Shown here in pieces: positions 1 to 11,164 of a DNA stretch of 64,000 nt. The notes beneath the pieces are model-generated. The model was not told the DNA's origin and made no database searches. It was given only the letters and a program-made list of their open reading frames with translations. Position numbers and translations under genes: made by a program. Source of the stretch: Stappia indica (GTDB taxonomy: Bacteria > Pseudomonadota > Alphaproteobacteria > Rhizobiales > Stappiaceae); NCBI RefSeq assembly GCF_009789575.1, contig NZ_CP046908.1:3315001-3379000 (forward strand). Reading direction: 5' to 3'. Every line of letters starts with the position of its first letter. Within the stretch, counting starts at the first letter, position 1.

Positions 1-836
1 CCCTTCGGGCATCGCTGACCCCCTGCGCACTGCGCTATCGAAATGGCTGGCGAGTCTGTTGCGGCCCCTGTGGGGGCTGTGTATGGTCTTGGTTATCGGG
101 CGCTCGCCCGGGCAAAATCGCAAAACTAAGAAGACAGAGGCCTCCAGGAGAGCAATGTTATATTTGTGTGAAAAATATACATTGAACGGTAGTCGCGCGT
201 TCTCCTGGCGGCATTCCAGTAGTGTACCGGACCTGCGGCTGGCGTATCTGAAGTCGTAGGTCGGAAGGACTATCTCCCCCTGCAAGAGCTGGATGTTTTT
301 GACTTGCCGTGTCCTTCGGCAGGCCGGGATTTCTGTGTCTTGCGCGGTGCCGTTTGCGGAAACGGCAAGAGGGCGGCGCCTGCCGTGAGCGACCAGTGTG
401 GTCTGCCTGCGACGGTTGCGCCCAGGGAAGTCGAAGACTGGAAAGAGGGGCTTGACGATGACTGCACAATCTACTTTCTGTGCCGCTCCGGCGTGGCTGC
501 CATCGAACGGCGTCACGCCCTGATCCATCCCTGCGAGCCGTCGAGCGCGCAAGCGCCGCACGGCCACATCGCATCTAGCGACCCGCCCGCAACCGGGGCC
601 GATCCATCGCCCACGCGACCTGCAGGAGGTTGAGGCAACGGGAAGCCCCAAGGGGCAGAAGAGATTTCAAGCCGGGCGGGCAGCGCTCATCCGGTGAGGA
701 TACCTGTCGCTCTTGCGACACCTGGCGGGCCGATGACGGCCCACGACAAGACCGCGCCGAAACGGCGAAAAACACAACAAGTGCAACGGGTTCTGCGGCG
801 GCGGAGCATCTCGTTGACCATTTGGAGGCGATCACG
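1..836. other. Non-coding region upstream of dnaA
   Basis: No convincing gene is visible. Short open frames here lack a good ribosome binding site and recognisable protein features. There is a perfect 7-bp hairpin, GCCGTTT/AAACGGC with loop GCGG, at 349-366, but no T-run follows it. I saw no TTATCCACA-type DnaA box, so nothing in the sequence supports an origin here. The dnaA promoter probably lies in the second half of the region, but I cannot place it. Confidence 0.5.
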
Positions 837-2315
837 ATGAACTTGCAGGAACTGCCGGCATCCGAGACCGCAGGAATTGACCATTGGACGCGCGTCAAGA
901 AGCGCCTGCGGGCCGAGCTTGGCGAGGACGTCTTCACCAGCTGGTTTGCGCGTGTCGATCTGGAGGATCACTCCGACGGCACCGTGCGGCTCTCCGTGCC
1001 CACCCGGTTCCTCAAGCAGTGGATCCAGTCCCACTACCGAGAGCGCCTGATGGGCCTTTGGAAGCACGAGTGCGACGACGTCCATCGCATCGAGCTGACC
1101 GTGCGCGGCGCGGTGCGTGCCCGCCCCGTCGTCGGCGGCGTCGCGCGTCCCGTACCGGCGGCCCCGCGGACTGCCCAGCAGATCAAGCTCGTCGAAAACT
1201 CCGCTTCAGCCAGGGCCGAGACCGTCTCGTCCGGCGTGGCGCGGCCTGCGGCTGCGACCCCGCGCGAGGGCTCCGATGGCCTGGAAGGGGCTTCGCTCGA
1301 TCCGAAATACACGTTCGAGTCCTTCGTTGAGGGCGAGTCCAACGCGCTGGCGCTGGCCGCCGCGCGTCAGGTCGCGACCGCTGCGGCGGTGACCTTCAAC
1401 CCGCTCTACATCCATGCCTCGGTCGGCCTCGGCAAGACCCACCTGATGCAGGCTGTCGCCTCGGCGGCGCAGGCCTCTGGCCGCCGCGTGCTCTATCTCA
1501 CGGCCGAGCATTTCATGTACCGCTTCGTCGCGGCGCTGAAGGCCCAGTCCGCCCTTGCCTTCAAGGACACGCTGCGCGCCATCGACCTGCTGCTGATCGA
1601 CGACATGCAGTTCCTGCACGGCAAGCAGGTTCAGCAGGAGTTCTGCCACACGCTCAACGCCCTGATCGACGGTGCCCGCCAGGTGGTGGTCGCTGCCGAC
1701 CGTCCGCCCGCGGACCTTGAGACGCTCGACGACCGCATGCGCTCGCGTCTGGCCGGCGGCCTCGTCGTCTCGATCTCCGAGCCCGATTTCGGCCTGCGCC
1801 GCGCCATTTTGACCAACCGCATCGATTGCGTGCGCCGTTCGCATGCCACCTTCGCCGTGCCGGAGGCCGTGCTCGACTACGTCGCCCGCCATGTCGGCAA
1901 TTCGGGCCGCGACCTCGAGGGCGCGCTGAACCGCCTGATCGCCCACAACCAGCTCACCAACCAGCCGGTGACGCAGGAAATGGCCGAGGCGACCTTGCGC
2001 GACCTGGTGCGCAATACAGAGCCGCGCCGGGTCAAGATCGAGGACATCCAGCGCATCGTCTCCAAGCACTACAACGTGTCCAAGGCCGACCTCCTGTCGG
2101 CCCGCCGCACCCGCACCATCGTGCGTCCGCGGCAGATCGCCATGTATCTTGCCAAGGCCCTGACCCCGCGCTCGCTGCCCGAGATCGGCCGCCGCTTCGG
2201 CAACCGCGACCACACAACCGTGCTCCACGCAGTTCGCAAGATCGAGGACCTCGCGCGATCCGACACCGCGCTCGCGCAGGAGCTCGACCTCCTGAAGCGG
2301 ATGCTGGACGCCTGA
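837..2315 (+). CDS. dnaA: Chromosomal replication initiator DnaA
   Basis: DnaA is the AAA+ ATPase that binds DnaA boxes and melts the origin. I chose the ATG at 837 because GGAGG lies 8 nt upstream (824-828) and the protein then begins MNLQELPAS, giving 492 aa, normal for the family; an in-frame upstream extension to 630 looks non-coding. Order of parts: N-terminal DnaB-interacting domain (about 1-85), variable linker rich in Ala/Pro/Arg (about 95-150), AAA+ domain with Walker A VGLGKT at 196-201 and Walker B LLLIDD, and the C-terminal DNA-binding signature RDHTTVLHA. The residues before the P-loop are HAS rather than the YGG of E. coli. dnaN follows in the same direction. Confidence 0.97.
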   Translation: MNLQELPASETAGIDHWTRVKKRLRAELGEDVFTSWFARVDLEDHSDGTVRLSVPTRFLKQWIQSHYRERLMGLWKHECDDVHRIELTVRGAVRARPVVGGVARPVPAAPRTAQQIKLVENSASARAETVSSGVARPAAATPREGSDGLEGASLDPKYTFESFVEGESNALALAAARQVATAAAVTFNPLYIHASVGLGKTHLMQAVASAAQASGRRVLYLTAEHFMYRFVAALKAQSALAFKDTLRAIDLLLIDDMQFLHGKQVQQEFCHTLNALIDGARQVVVAADRPPADLETLDDRMRSRLAGGLVVSISEPDFGLRRAILTNRIDCVRRSHATFAVPEAVLDYVARHVGNSGRDLEGALNRLIAHNQLTNQPVTQEMAEATLRDLVRNTEPRRVKIEDIQRIVSKHYNVSKADLLSARRTRTIVRPRQIAMYLAKALTPRSLPEIGRRFGNRDHTTVLHAVRKIEDLARSDTALAQELDLLKRMLDA

Positions 2316-2493
2316 TCCTTCATCCGGCAGGCATCGCGGGTGGCATCCCCTTGTCGGGGAGGGCCGCCCGCTTGCGGTTTTCGCAAGGCATTTGCCAAGG
2401 ATCGCCGGCACTTGCTTTTCGCAGCGCAAAAGGGCAGTGTCTTCGCCCATTTGACCGTCGCGGTTCCCACGATTTTCGACAATGGACGATACA

Positions 2494-3612
2494 ATGAAAG
2501 TGACCCTCGAGCGGACCGATCTTCTGAAGTCCCTGACCCATGTTCATCGTGTCGTCGAGCGCCGAAACACCATCCCGATCCTGTCGAACGTGTTGCTGCG
2601 CGCCGACGGCGGCCAACTGCTGCTGAAGGCGACCGACCTCGATCTGGAAATCTCGGAGAAGGTCGCGGCGCTGGTCGAACAGCCCGGCGCGACCACCGTT
2701 CCGGCGCACATGATCTACGACATCGTCCGCAAGCTGCCCGAGGGCGCGCAGGTGGCGCTGGAGACCTCGTCGGACAATGCGACGCTGGAGATCCGGGCCG
2801 GCCGCTCGCGCTTTGCGCTGCAGATGCTGCCCGAGACCGACTTCCCGGACATCACGGCCGGTGAGTTCACACACCGCTTCACGCTACCCTCACGCGATCT
2901 GCGCTCGCTGATCGATGCCACCCAGTTCGCAATCTCCACCGAGGAGACCCGCTACTACCTGAACGGCATCTACATGCATTCGGTGGCGACCGACGGCGGC
3001 GACCGGCTGCGCGCGGTGGCGACCGACGGTCACCGGCTGGCGCGCGCCGAAATCCCGGCGCCGAACGGCTCCGTCGGGATGCCGGGCATCATCGTGCCGC
3101 GCAAGACGGTCGGCGAGATCCAGAAGCTGCTGGAAGCGCCGGACGCGGAGGCGGCCATCGAGATCTCCGAGACGAAGATCCGCATCACCACCGGCGATGT
3201 GATCCTGACCTCGAAGCTGATCGACGGCACCTTCCCGGACTACGGCCGGGTGATCCCGCAGAACAACGACAAGGAAATGCTGGTCGAGCGCGACGAGTTC
3301 AAGGCCGCCGTCGACCGCGTGTCCACCATCTCCTCCGAGCGCGGTCGCGCCGTGAAGCTGGCGATCTCCGAAGGCCGTATGATCCTGACGGTGGTCAATC
3401 CGGACAGCGGTTCGGCGACCGAGGAACTGGCCATCGACTACGACAGCGATCCGCTGGAGATCGGCTTCAACTCCCGCTATCTGCTGGAGATCACCAGCCA
3501 GCTGCGTGGCGATACCGCCTGCTTCCGCCTGGCCGATGCCGGCGCGCCGACGCTGATCCAGGACAAGGGCGTGGAAGACGCGCTCTATGTCCTGATGCCG
3601 ATGCGCGTCTAG
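2494..3612 (+). CDS. dnaN: DNA polymerase III subunit beta (sliding clamp)
   Basis: DnaN forms the ring-shaped clamp that tethers DNA polymerase III to DNA. The protein begins MKVTLERTDLLKSL and is 372 aa, the usual length. An ATG 12 nt upstream (2482) is also in frame, but the family normally begins at MKVTLER, so 2494 is preferred. The three repeated clamp domains span the whole protein, and it ends in the conserved YVLMPMRV. The gene lies 178 bp after dnaA and about 100 bp before recF, the classic dnaA-dnaN-recF order. Confidence 0.97.
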   Translation: MKVTLERTDLLKSLTHVHRVVERRNTIPILSNVLLRADGGQLLLKATDLDLEISEKVAALVEQPGATTVPAHMIYDIVRKLPEGAQVALETSSDNATLEIRAGRSRFALQMLPETDFPDITAGEFTHRFTLPSRDLRSLIDATQFAISTEETRYYLNGIYMHSVATDGGDRLRAVATDGHRLARAEIPAPNGSVGMPGIIVPRKTVGEIQKLLEAPDAEAAIEISETKIRITTGDVILTSKLIDGTFPDYGRVIPQNNDKEMLVERDEFKAAVDRVSTISSERGRAVKLAISEGRMILTVVNPDSGSATEELAIDYDSDPLEIGFNSRYLLEITSQLRGDTACFRLADAGAPTLIQDKGVEDALYVLMPMRV

Positions 3613-3714
3613 CAGCCAGGCTTTGCCCGCGATCGGCAGCCGCGCTGCGGGCGCGGTGCGCCTTGACGGGGCCGGCAGGCGAAGCGCAGGCAAGCGACCC
3701 GTAATGGAGGCCGG

Positions 3715-4854
3715 ATGGGCGAGCCGGTCCAGGTTGCCATCGGCAGTCTGACACTCACCGATTTCAGGAACTACGAGCAGGCGAGCGTCGCATTCGGCGC
3801 CCGCCTTGTGGCGTTGGTCGGCGACAACGGCTCCGGCAAGACCAACCTGCTGGAGGCGGTCTCGCTGCTGACCGCCGGGCGCGGTCTGCGCCGGGCCCAA
3901 CTCGACGACATCCGCCGGCAGGGGGCGCCCGCCGGCTGGAGCGTTGCCGCCCGTGTCGAGGGCGTGGCCGGGGAGACCCGCATCGGCGTCGGCCATGCGC
4001 CCGGCGAGACCGGCCGGCGTGTGCGCATCGACGGCGCGGATGCCCGCTCTTCCGAACAGTTGCTCGACTATCTGCGCGTGCTCTGGCTGCTGCCGGCGAT
4101 GGACGGGCTGTTCACCGGCGCGGCCGGCGACCGCCGCCGCTTCCTCGACCGCCTGGTGCTGGCGATCGACCCAGGCCATGGCCGCCGCGTCGCCGATCTG
4201 GAAAAGACCCTGCGCGCCCGCAATCGCCTGCTGGAGGAGGGCGGCTCTGCCGCCTTTCTCGATGCGGTGGAGGCGCAGCTCGCCCCGCTTGCGGTTGCCG
4301 TCGGCTTTGCCCGGCGCGAGACCGTCGCCCTGTTGCAGGCCCGCATCCGCCAGCAGGGCGACCTCGGTCTGCCCTTCCCGCTGGCCGGGGTGGAGCTTGC
4401 CGGCGAGTTCGAGCGCGACTGCGAAGGCATTGCGGCCTACGACATCGAGGACCGCTACCGCGATCAGCTCGCCGCGACCCGCATGCGCGACCGCGCCGCC
4501 GGGCGGACCCTTTACGGGCCGCATCGCAGCGATCTGGCGGTGCGCCATCTGGCCAAGGACATGCCGGCGGCCCTTGCCTCCACCGGCGAGCAGAAGGCGC
4601 TGCTGATCGGTCTTGTGCTGGCCCATGCGGAAGTGACCTCGCAGACCGCCGGCATGACCCCGGTGCTGCTGCTGGACGAGGTCGCCGCCCATCTCGACCC
4701 GGGCCGGCGCAGGGCGTTGTTCTCGCGCCTGGCGGAACTGGGGCTGCAGGTGCTGATGACCGGCACCGACAGCCAGCTTTTCGTCGATCTTCCCGAAGGC
4801 AGCCAGATACTGAAGGTCGCACAATCGACCATTTCGCCTTATATGAAGGACTGA
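3715..4854 (+). CDS. recF: DNA replication and repair protein RecF
   Basis: RecF is an SMC-like ATPase that helps RecOR load RecA at single-stranded gaps. The 379-aa protein has Walker A GDNGSGKT at residues 36-43, the early FRNY motif typical of RecF, and the Walker B/D-loop LLLDEVAAHLDPGRR near the C-terminus, followed by TGTD. The start is supported by GGAGG a few bases upstream. It follows dnaN on the same strand. Confidence 0.96.
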   Translation: MGEPVQVAIGSLTLTDFRNYEQASVAFGARLVALVGDNGSGKTNLLEAVSLLTAGRGLRRAQLDDIRRQGAPAGWSVAARVEGVAGETRIGVGHAPGETGRRVRIDGADARSSEQLLDYLRVLWLLPAMDGLFTGAAGDRRRFLDRLVLAIDPGHGRRVADLEKTLRARNRLLEEGGSAAFLDAVEAQLAPLAVAVGFARRETVALLQARIRQQGDLGLPFPLAGVELAGEFERDCEGIAAYDIEDRYRDQLAATRMRDRAAGRTLYGPHRSDLAVRHLAKDMPAALASTGEQKALLIGLVLAHAEVTSQTAGMTPVLLLDEVAAHLDPGRRRALFSRLAELGLQVLMTGTDSQLFVDLPEGSQILKVAQSTISPYMKD

Positions 4855-4916
4855 CCGGCCGCGTGCGGGCGCCCTTGGCCGGCGCCCCTTCGGCCCCTTG
4901 CAGGATCACGCTTTCC

Positions 4917-5534
4917 ATGGATGTTTCCGCGCTGCTCGTCTTCGCTGCGGCCCTGTTCGTCGCGGCCGTCATTCCCGGACCCGGCATCGCCGCCATCGTC
5001 GCGCGCGTGCTGGCGCGCGGGCGCGAGGGGGCCTTCGCCTTCTGCTTCGGCATCGCGCTCGGCGACGTGATCTGGCTGGGCTTTGCGGTCGCCGGCCTTG
5101 CCGTGCTGGCCAAGACCTTCGGCACGGTGTTCCTGGTGCTGAAATATGCCGGCGCGCTCTATCTCGCCTATCTGGCCTACAAGATGTGGACCGCACCGGC
5201 CGATGGCGGCCTGGCAGCGCTCGGCCCCGTGCGCAAGGAGAGCCCTTTCGCCCTGGCCTTGGGCGGGCTGGCCGTCACCATGGGCAACCCCAAGGTGATG
5301 GTCTTCTATCTGGCGCTCCTGCCCAACATCATCGCGCTGGAGACGGTGACCGTGCTCGGATATGCCGAGCTGTCGCTGATCACCTTCGCGGTGCTGGCCG
5401 TGGTGCTGGGCGGCTATTGCCTGCTTGCCGAGCGGGCACGGAAGATGCTGGCCAGCCCCAGGGCGGTGCGACTTCTCAACAGGGTCGCTGGCTCCGTCAT
5501 GGCGGGGGCTGCGGTCGCCGTTGCCACGCGGTGA
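4917..5534 (+). CDS. LysE/RhtB-family amino-acid exporter
   Basis: This is a roughly 205-aa inner-membrane protein of the LysE/RhtB family, which exports amino acids and similar small molecules. It has about six hydrophobic segments and the N-terminal signature PGPGIAAIVARVLARGREGAF. A downstream GNPKVMVFY matches the second conserved family motif. I chose the ATG at 4917 because MDVSALLVF is the normal family start; a longer in-frame reading from 4863 adds an unlikely Pro/Ala-rich leader. The substrate cannot be told from sequence. It sits between recF and gyrB, which are adjacent in many relatives. Confidence 0.88.
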   Translation: MDVSALLVFAAALFVAAVIPGPGIAAIVARVLARGREGAFAFCFGIALGDVIWLGFAVAGLAVLAKTFGTVFLVLKYAGALYLAYLAYKMWTAPADGGLAALGPVRKESPFALALGGLAVTMGNPKVMVFYLALLPNIIALETVTVLGYAELSLITFAVLAVVLGGYCLLAERARKMLASPRAVRLLNRVAGSVMAGAAVAVATR

Positions 5535-5574
5535 CGGGAAGGTCTCGAAGTATGCGGGTAACGCATTGACTTGA

Positions 5575-8202
<2,628 letters not shown>

Positions 8203-8311
8203 CGCTCTCCGGCCCGCCGGCCGGATTGCCGGATGCGCGAAAGCCGGATGCCGGAATCGCGCAGCAGGCAATCCGACGCGGCGGAAAACGCCGGGAAGCG
8301 GGATTCTTCCT

Positions 8312-8340
8312 TTGACAAAGCGGGCCGCCCCCCCTATACG
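8312..8340 (+). promoter_or_regulatory. Sigma-70-type promoter of rpsL
   Basis: TTGACA at 8312-8317 is a perfect -35 hexamer. It is separated by 17 bp from TATACG at 8335-8340, which matches the -10 consensus in its first four bases. Transcription would begin about 8347, some 36 nt before the rpsL ATG, so rpsL can be transcribed independently of gyrB. Confidence 0.75.
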
Positions 8341-8382
8341 AGGCGGCCAAGACATTCCTCAAAAACAAGCTGCAAACAACCT

Positions 8383-8754
8383 ATGCCGACAATCAACCAG
8401 TTGGTTCGCCTGAACCGTAAGCCGACCGTCAAGAAGTCCAAGACCCCCGCGCTGGGCGGTAACCCGCAGAAGCGCGCGGTTTGCACCCGCGTCTACACCA
8501 CGACGCCGCGCAAGCCGAACTCGGCTCTTCGTAAGGTCGCGCGTGTTCGCATGACCAATGGCAATGAAGTCACCGCCTACATTCCGGGCGAGGGCCACAA
8601 CCTGCAGGAGCACTCCGTGGTGCTCGTGCGTGGCGGCGGCCCGAACGATCTTCCGGGCGTGCGCTACCGCGTGATCCGCGGCGTGCTCGACACCCAGGGC
8701 GTCAAGGACCGTAAGAAGCGCCGTTCGCTCTACGGCTCCAAGCGTCCGAAGTAA
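8383..8754 (+). CDS. rpsL: Ribosomal protein S12, divergent solitary copy
   Basis: The 123-aa product is clearly S12 (MPTINQL start, [13 protein letters not shown] end), the decoding-centre protein of the 30S subunit. It is unusual at conserved places. Residue 43 (Met counted as 1) is Arg in TTTPRKPNS instead of Lys, and the loop normally reading RGGRVKDLPG reads [10 protein letters not shown], so residue 88 is Asn instead of Lys. Changes at Lys43 and Lys88 are the classical streptomycin-resistance sites. Asp89, the methylthiolation site, is kept. rpsG, fusA and tuf do not follow; the gene has its own promoter and terminator. No clear Shine-Dalgarno sequence precedes the ATG. It may be a paralogue of an S12 in a normal str operon elsewhere, or the only copy; I cannot tell from this window. 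Confidence 0.93.
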   Translation: MPTINQLVRLNRKPTVKKSKTPALGGNPQKRAVCTRVYTTTPRKPNSALRKVARVRMTNGNEVTAYIPGEGHNLQEHSVVLVRGGGPNDLPGVRYRVIRGVLDTQGVKDRKKRRSLYGSKRPK

Positions 8755-8795
8755 GCTTCCAGCCGGGTCCCGCCCGGCAGGGAATTGTCTTGTCG

Positions 8796-8835
8796 AGGCC
8801 TTCCGGACACCCGTCCGGGAGGCCTTGATGTTTTT
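8796..8835 (+). terminator. Rho-independent terminator after rpsL
   Basis: The stem is AGGCCT-CCGGAC / GTCCGG-AGGCCT with one unpaired base on each side and loop ACCC, followed by TGATGTTTTT. It lies 42 bp after the rpsL stop. The reverse orientation lacks a T-run, so it serves the plus strand. Confidence 0.85.
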
Positions 8836-8862
8836 GGGCGAGGCTCTTGCGACGCAGGGCGC

Positions 8863-10404
8863 CTAGAGCGTGCCGGCTTCGAGCCGTTTCAGGCTGCGCG
8901 CGGCGGCTTTGAGGTAGTCCTTGCGGGTCTCCGCCGACATGCGGTCCCAGGTCCGGTAGGGCTGGGCAAGACGCGGATTGGCGCCGAGCCTTTCCCGGTT
9001 GCGGATCAGGAAGTCCCAGTACAACGCATTGAACGGGCAGGCGTTTTCGCCGGTGCGGTCCTTCACGTCGTAGCCGCAGTTGCGGCAGTGGTCCGACATC
9101 TTGTTGATGTAGTTGCCGCTCGCCGCATAGGGTTTGGAGGCGAGCAGCCCGCCATCGGCGAACTGGCTCATGCCGACCGTGTTCGGCAACTCCACCCATT
9201 CGAAGGCGTCCGCATAGACCGCGAGATACCACTCGTGCACCTGGTGCGGGTCGATGCCGGCGATCAGCGCGAAATTGCCGGTCACTATCAGCCGCTGGAT
9301 GTGATGCGCGTAGGCCTCGTCGCGGGTCTGGCCGACGACCTCGCACAGGCAGGCCATTTTCGTCTCCGCGCTCCAGTAGAATTCCGGCAGCGGCCGGTTC
9401 GCGCCGAAATGATTGGCGCCGGCATAGCCCGGCATCTTCAGCCAGTAGATGCCGCGCACATATTCCCGCCAGCCGATGATCTGGCGGATGAACCCCTCGG
9501 CCGAGTTGAGCGGCACGGCACCGTCGAGAAACGCTTGCTCCGCCTTGCGGCAGACCTGCAAGGGATCGAGCAGGCCGGCATTGATGTAGGGCGACAGGAC
9601 CGAGTGGTAGAGGTACTTTTCCCCGGTCAGCATGGCGTCCTGATAGTCGCCGAAGCAGGGCAGGGCCTCCTTGATGAAGCGCTCCAGCGCCGCCTCGGCG
9701 TCCTCGGTGGTGACGGCGAAGCGGAACGGGGTGAGCCTGCCGAACCCGCCCGGAAACCGCGCCTCGACCAGGTCCAGCACCGCCCGCGTCGTCGTGTCCG
9801 GCTCGAAGTCCAGCGGGCGCGGCATGAAGAGGTCGGTGTCCGCCGGCTTGCGGTTCTCCGCATCGAAGTTCCAGCGACCTCCGACGGGCTCGTCGCCCTC
9901 CATCAGCAGTCCGGTCTTGCGCCGCATCTCGCGGTAGAAATACTCCATCCGCAGCTGCTTGCGGCCGTCCGCCCAGGCAGCGAACTCCTTGGCGCTGCAC
10001 AGGAAACGGCTGTCGGGCAGGATGTCGACCGGCAGGTTGTGCGCGCTCTCTAGCCCGCGCAGGATCTCCAGCACCCGCCACTCGCCGGGCTCGGTCGCCC
10101 GGATCCGCAAGGGATCGTGCCGCGCCACCGCCCGGCCGATCTCGCCCGCAAAGCTGCCGGTATTGTCCGGATCATTGAGCTCGACATAATCGACCTGCCA
10201 GCCGGCCCGGCGCAGGGCGGCGGCGTGATGGCGCATGGCGGCCAGGATGAAGGCGATCTTCTTGCGATGGTGCGGGACGTAGGTCGTCTCCTGCGCGACC
10301 TCCATCATCAGCAGTCGTGCGGCGCTCTTGTCGACGTCCTGCAGCGCCGAGAGGCCGAAGGAGAGCTGGTCGCCGAGGATCGGAATGAGGATGGGTCTGG
10401 TCAT
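8863..10404 (-). CDS. Iron-sulfur (6-4) photolyase / cryptochrome-like protein (PhrB type)
   Basis: The 513-aa protein belongs to the FeS-BCP branch of the photolyase/cryptochrome superfamily, whose Agrobacterium member PhrB repairs (6-4) photoproducts in light. It begins with the Rossmann-like LIPILGDQLSFGL antenna domain. The C-terminal FAD domain holds HRQ-like HHIQRLIVTGNFALIAG and FADGGLLASKPYAASGNYI. Four cysteines expected to hold a 4Fe-4S cluster are present: one near residue 352 (CLCEV), C440 and C443 (CRNC), and one 13 residues later (ENACPFN), matching PhrB spacing. It runs convergently to rpsL. Confidence 0.93.
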   Translation of the reverse strand: MTRPILIPILGDQLSFGLSALQDVDKSAARLLMMEVAQETTYVPHHRKKIAFILAAMRHHAAALRRAGWQVDYVELNDPDNTGSFAGEIGRAVARHDPLRIRATEPGEWRVLEILRGLESAHNLPVDILPDSRFLCSAKEFAAWADGRKQLRMEYFYREMRRKTGLLMEGDEPVGGRWNFDAENRKPADTDLFMPRPLDFEPDTTTRAVLDLVEARFPGGFGRLTPFRFAVTTEDAEAALERFIKEALPCFGDYQDAMLTGEKYLYHSVLSPYINAGLLDPLQVCRKAEQAFLDGAVPLNSAEGFIRQIIGWREYVRGIYWLKMPGYAGANHFGANRPLPEFYWSAETKMACLCEVVGQTRDEAYAHHIQRLIVTGNFALIAGIDPHQVHEWYLAVYADAFEWVELPNTVGMSQFADGGLLASKPYAASGNYINKMSDHCRNCGYDVKDRTGENACPFNALYWDFLIRNRERLGANPRLAQPYRTWDRMSAETRKDYLKAAARSLKRLEAGTL

Positions 10405-10537
10405 GCCTTGCGGGGATGCGCTGGATCGGAAGGATGGTCCTTCCGGTTACGCAGCCCGGCTTTGTGCGGATCTCGGCCCGGCGCGCGCAAGGGCGGGACG
10501 GGGACAGGCCGCGCTGCGGGCAGGGCCCGACGGCGGC

Positions 10538-10574
10538 CAAAACGAACAACGCCCGGTCGGTTTCCCGCCGGGCG
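10538..10574 (-). terminator. Terminator after the GcrA-like gene
   Basis: On the minus strand CGCCCGG pairs with CCGGGCG around an 11-nt loop and is followed by TTGTTCGTTTTGG. It lies about 130 bp downstream of the GcrA-like stop and before the photolyase gene, so the two genes are probably separate transcripts. Confidence 0.7.
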
Positions 10575-10630
10575 TCTCGATGAGACAGGCATGCTCGAAA
10601 TTCGAGACGGATTTTGCAAAATCCCGTCTC
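10574..10630. repeat. Cluster of three adjacent inverted repeats
   Basis: Three palindromes sit nearly end to end: GTCTC-GAT-GAGAC (10574-10586), CTCGAAATTCGAG (10594-10606), and a 27-nt near-perfect palindrome at 10604-10630 with arms GAGACGG and CCGTCTC around ATTTTGCAAAAT and one extra C. An AT-rich stretch with TTTTTT follows. The cluster lies between the GcrA-like gene and the photolyase start, so it could be an operator set or a terminator for the other direction. No LexA-type GTTC(N7)GTTC motif is present. Confidence 0.6.
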
Positions 10631-10703
10631 AATTTTAGTGTTTTTTGCGACAGCGCTCGCAATCTCGCTCCGCGCGGAGCGGGGACAAGTGCCGGCGTCG
10701 GTA

Positions 10704-10916
10704 TCAGGCGGCGATGCGGCGCTGCGCCTTGAAGGCGACCGGGGTGTTCTCGCGGTTGCGGCGACGCTCCTCGGGGGAGATATACACCAGTGCGTGATGC
10801 TCGCTGCAGTAGGAAATCCCCGCCTCGACGCGGTTGCGGCACGGGAAGGTGTAGTTGCCGCCGGTGCCTTCGGCCCACTTGCACTGGCCGGCACGCGGCA
10901 AACGGAGTTCGGTCAT
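10704..10916 (-). CDS. Small GcrA C-terminal-domain-like zinc protein
   Basis: The 70-aa protein resembles only the C-terminal part of the cell-cycle regulator GcrA. Likely metal ligands are C12, C26, C37 and H40 in the pattern GQCKW...FPCRN...YCSEH, followed by the basic SPEERRRNRE typical of that domain. The N-terminal GcrA helix-turn-helix is absent. I chose the ATG at 10916 because AAGGACAGG precedes it; an in-frame ATG at 10949 has a poorer context. GcrA binds sigma-70 and methylated DNA, but whether this short form does either is unknown. Confidence 0.7.
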   Translation of the reverse strand: MTELRLPRAGQCKWAEGTGGNYTFPCRNRVEAGISYCSEHHALVYISPEERRRNRENTPVAFKAQRRIAA

Positions 10917-11017
10917 CGTCCTGTCCTTCAGTCTGGTGACGCCTTTCACTCCGAAGCGCGATCCGCGGGGCTTGCCGCGGCACCGGTGTCAGGAGCGCCT
11001 GCCAGCGGCTGCGCGTC

Positions 11018-11041
11018 AAAAAAGCCGGGCCAAGGCCCGGC
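11018..11041 (-). terminator. Terminator after the lipoprotein gene
   Basis: On the minus strand GCCGGGCC-TT-GGCCCGGC is followed directly by TTTTTT. It lies about 120 bp after the OmpA-like lipoprotein stop and closes that two-gene operon. Confidence 0.88.
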
Positions 11042-11164
11042 ATCGATCCGATGACTGTAATATAGGTGTCACATTGCAAAAGGCCAAACGCATCTCCGAC
11101 ATGGGAGCCATGCCTATATTGCAGTGCAGCGATGTGGTTAACGCCGAGCGGTTGCAGTCTTACT

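Noticed and set aside
349-366. Terminator upstream of dnaA
   Set aside because: The hairpin is perfect but no T-run follows in either direction.
2890-4824. Very long open frames on the strand opposite dnaN-recF, gyrB, addAB and rpsA
   Set aside because: They mirror real genes in GC-rich DNA, lack ribosome binding sites and recognisable domains, and overlap the true genes completely.
10405-10703. LexA (SOS) box in front of the photolyase gene
   Set aside because: No GTTC(N7)GTTC motif is present; the palindromes there have a different sequence.
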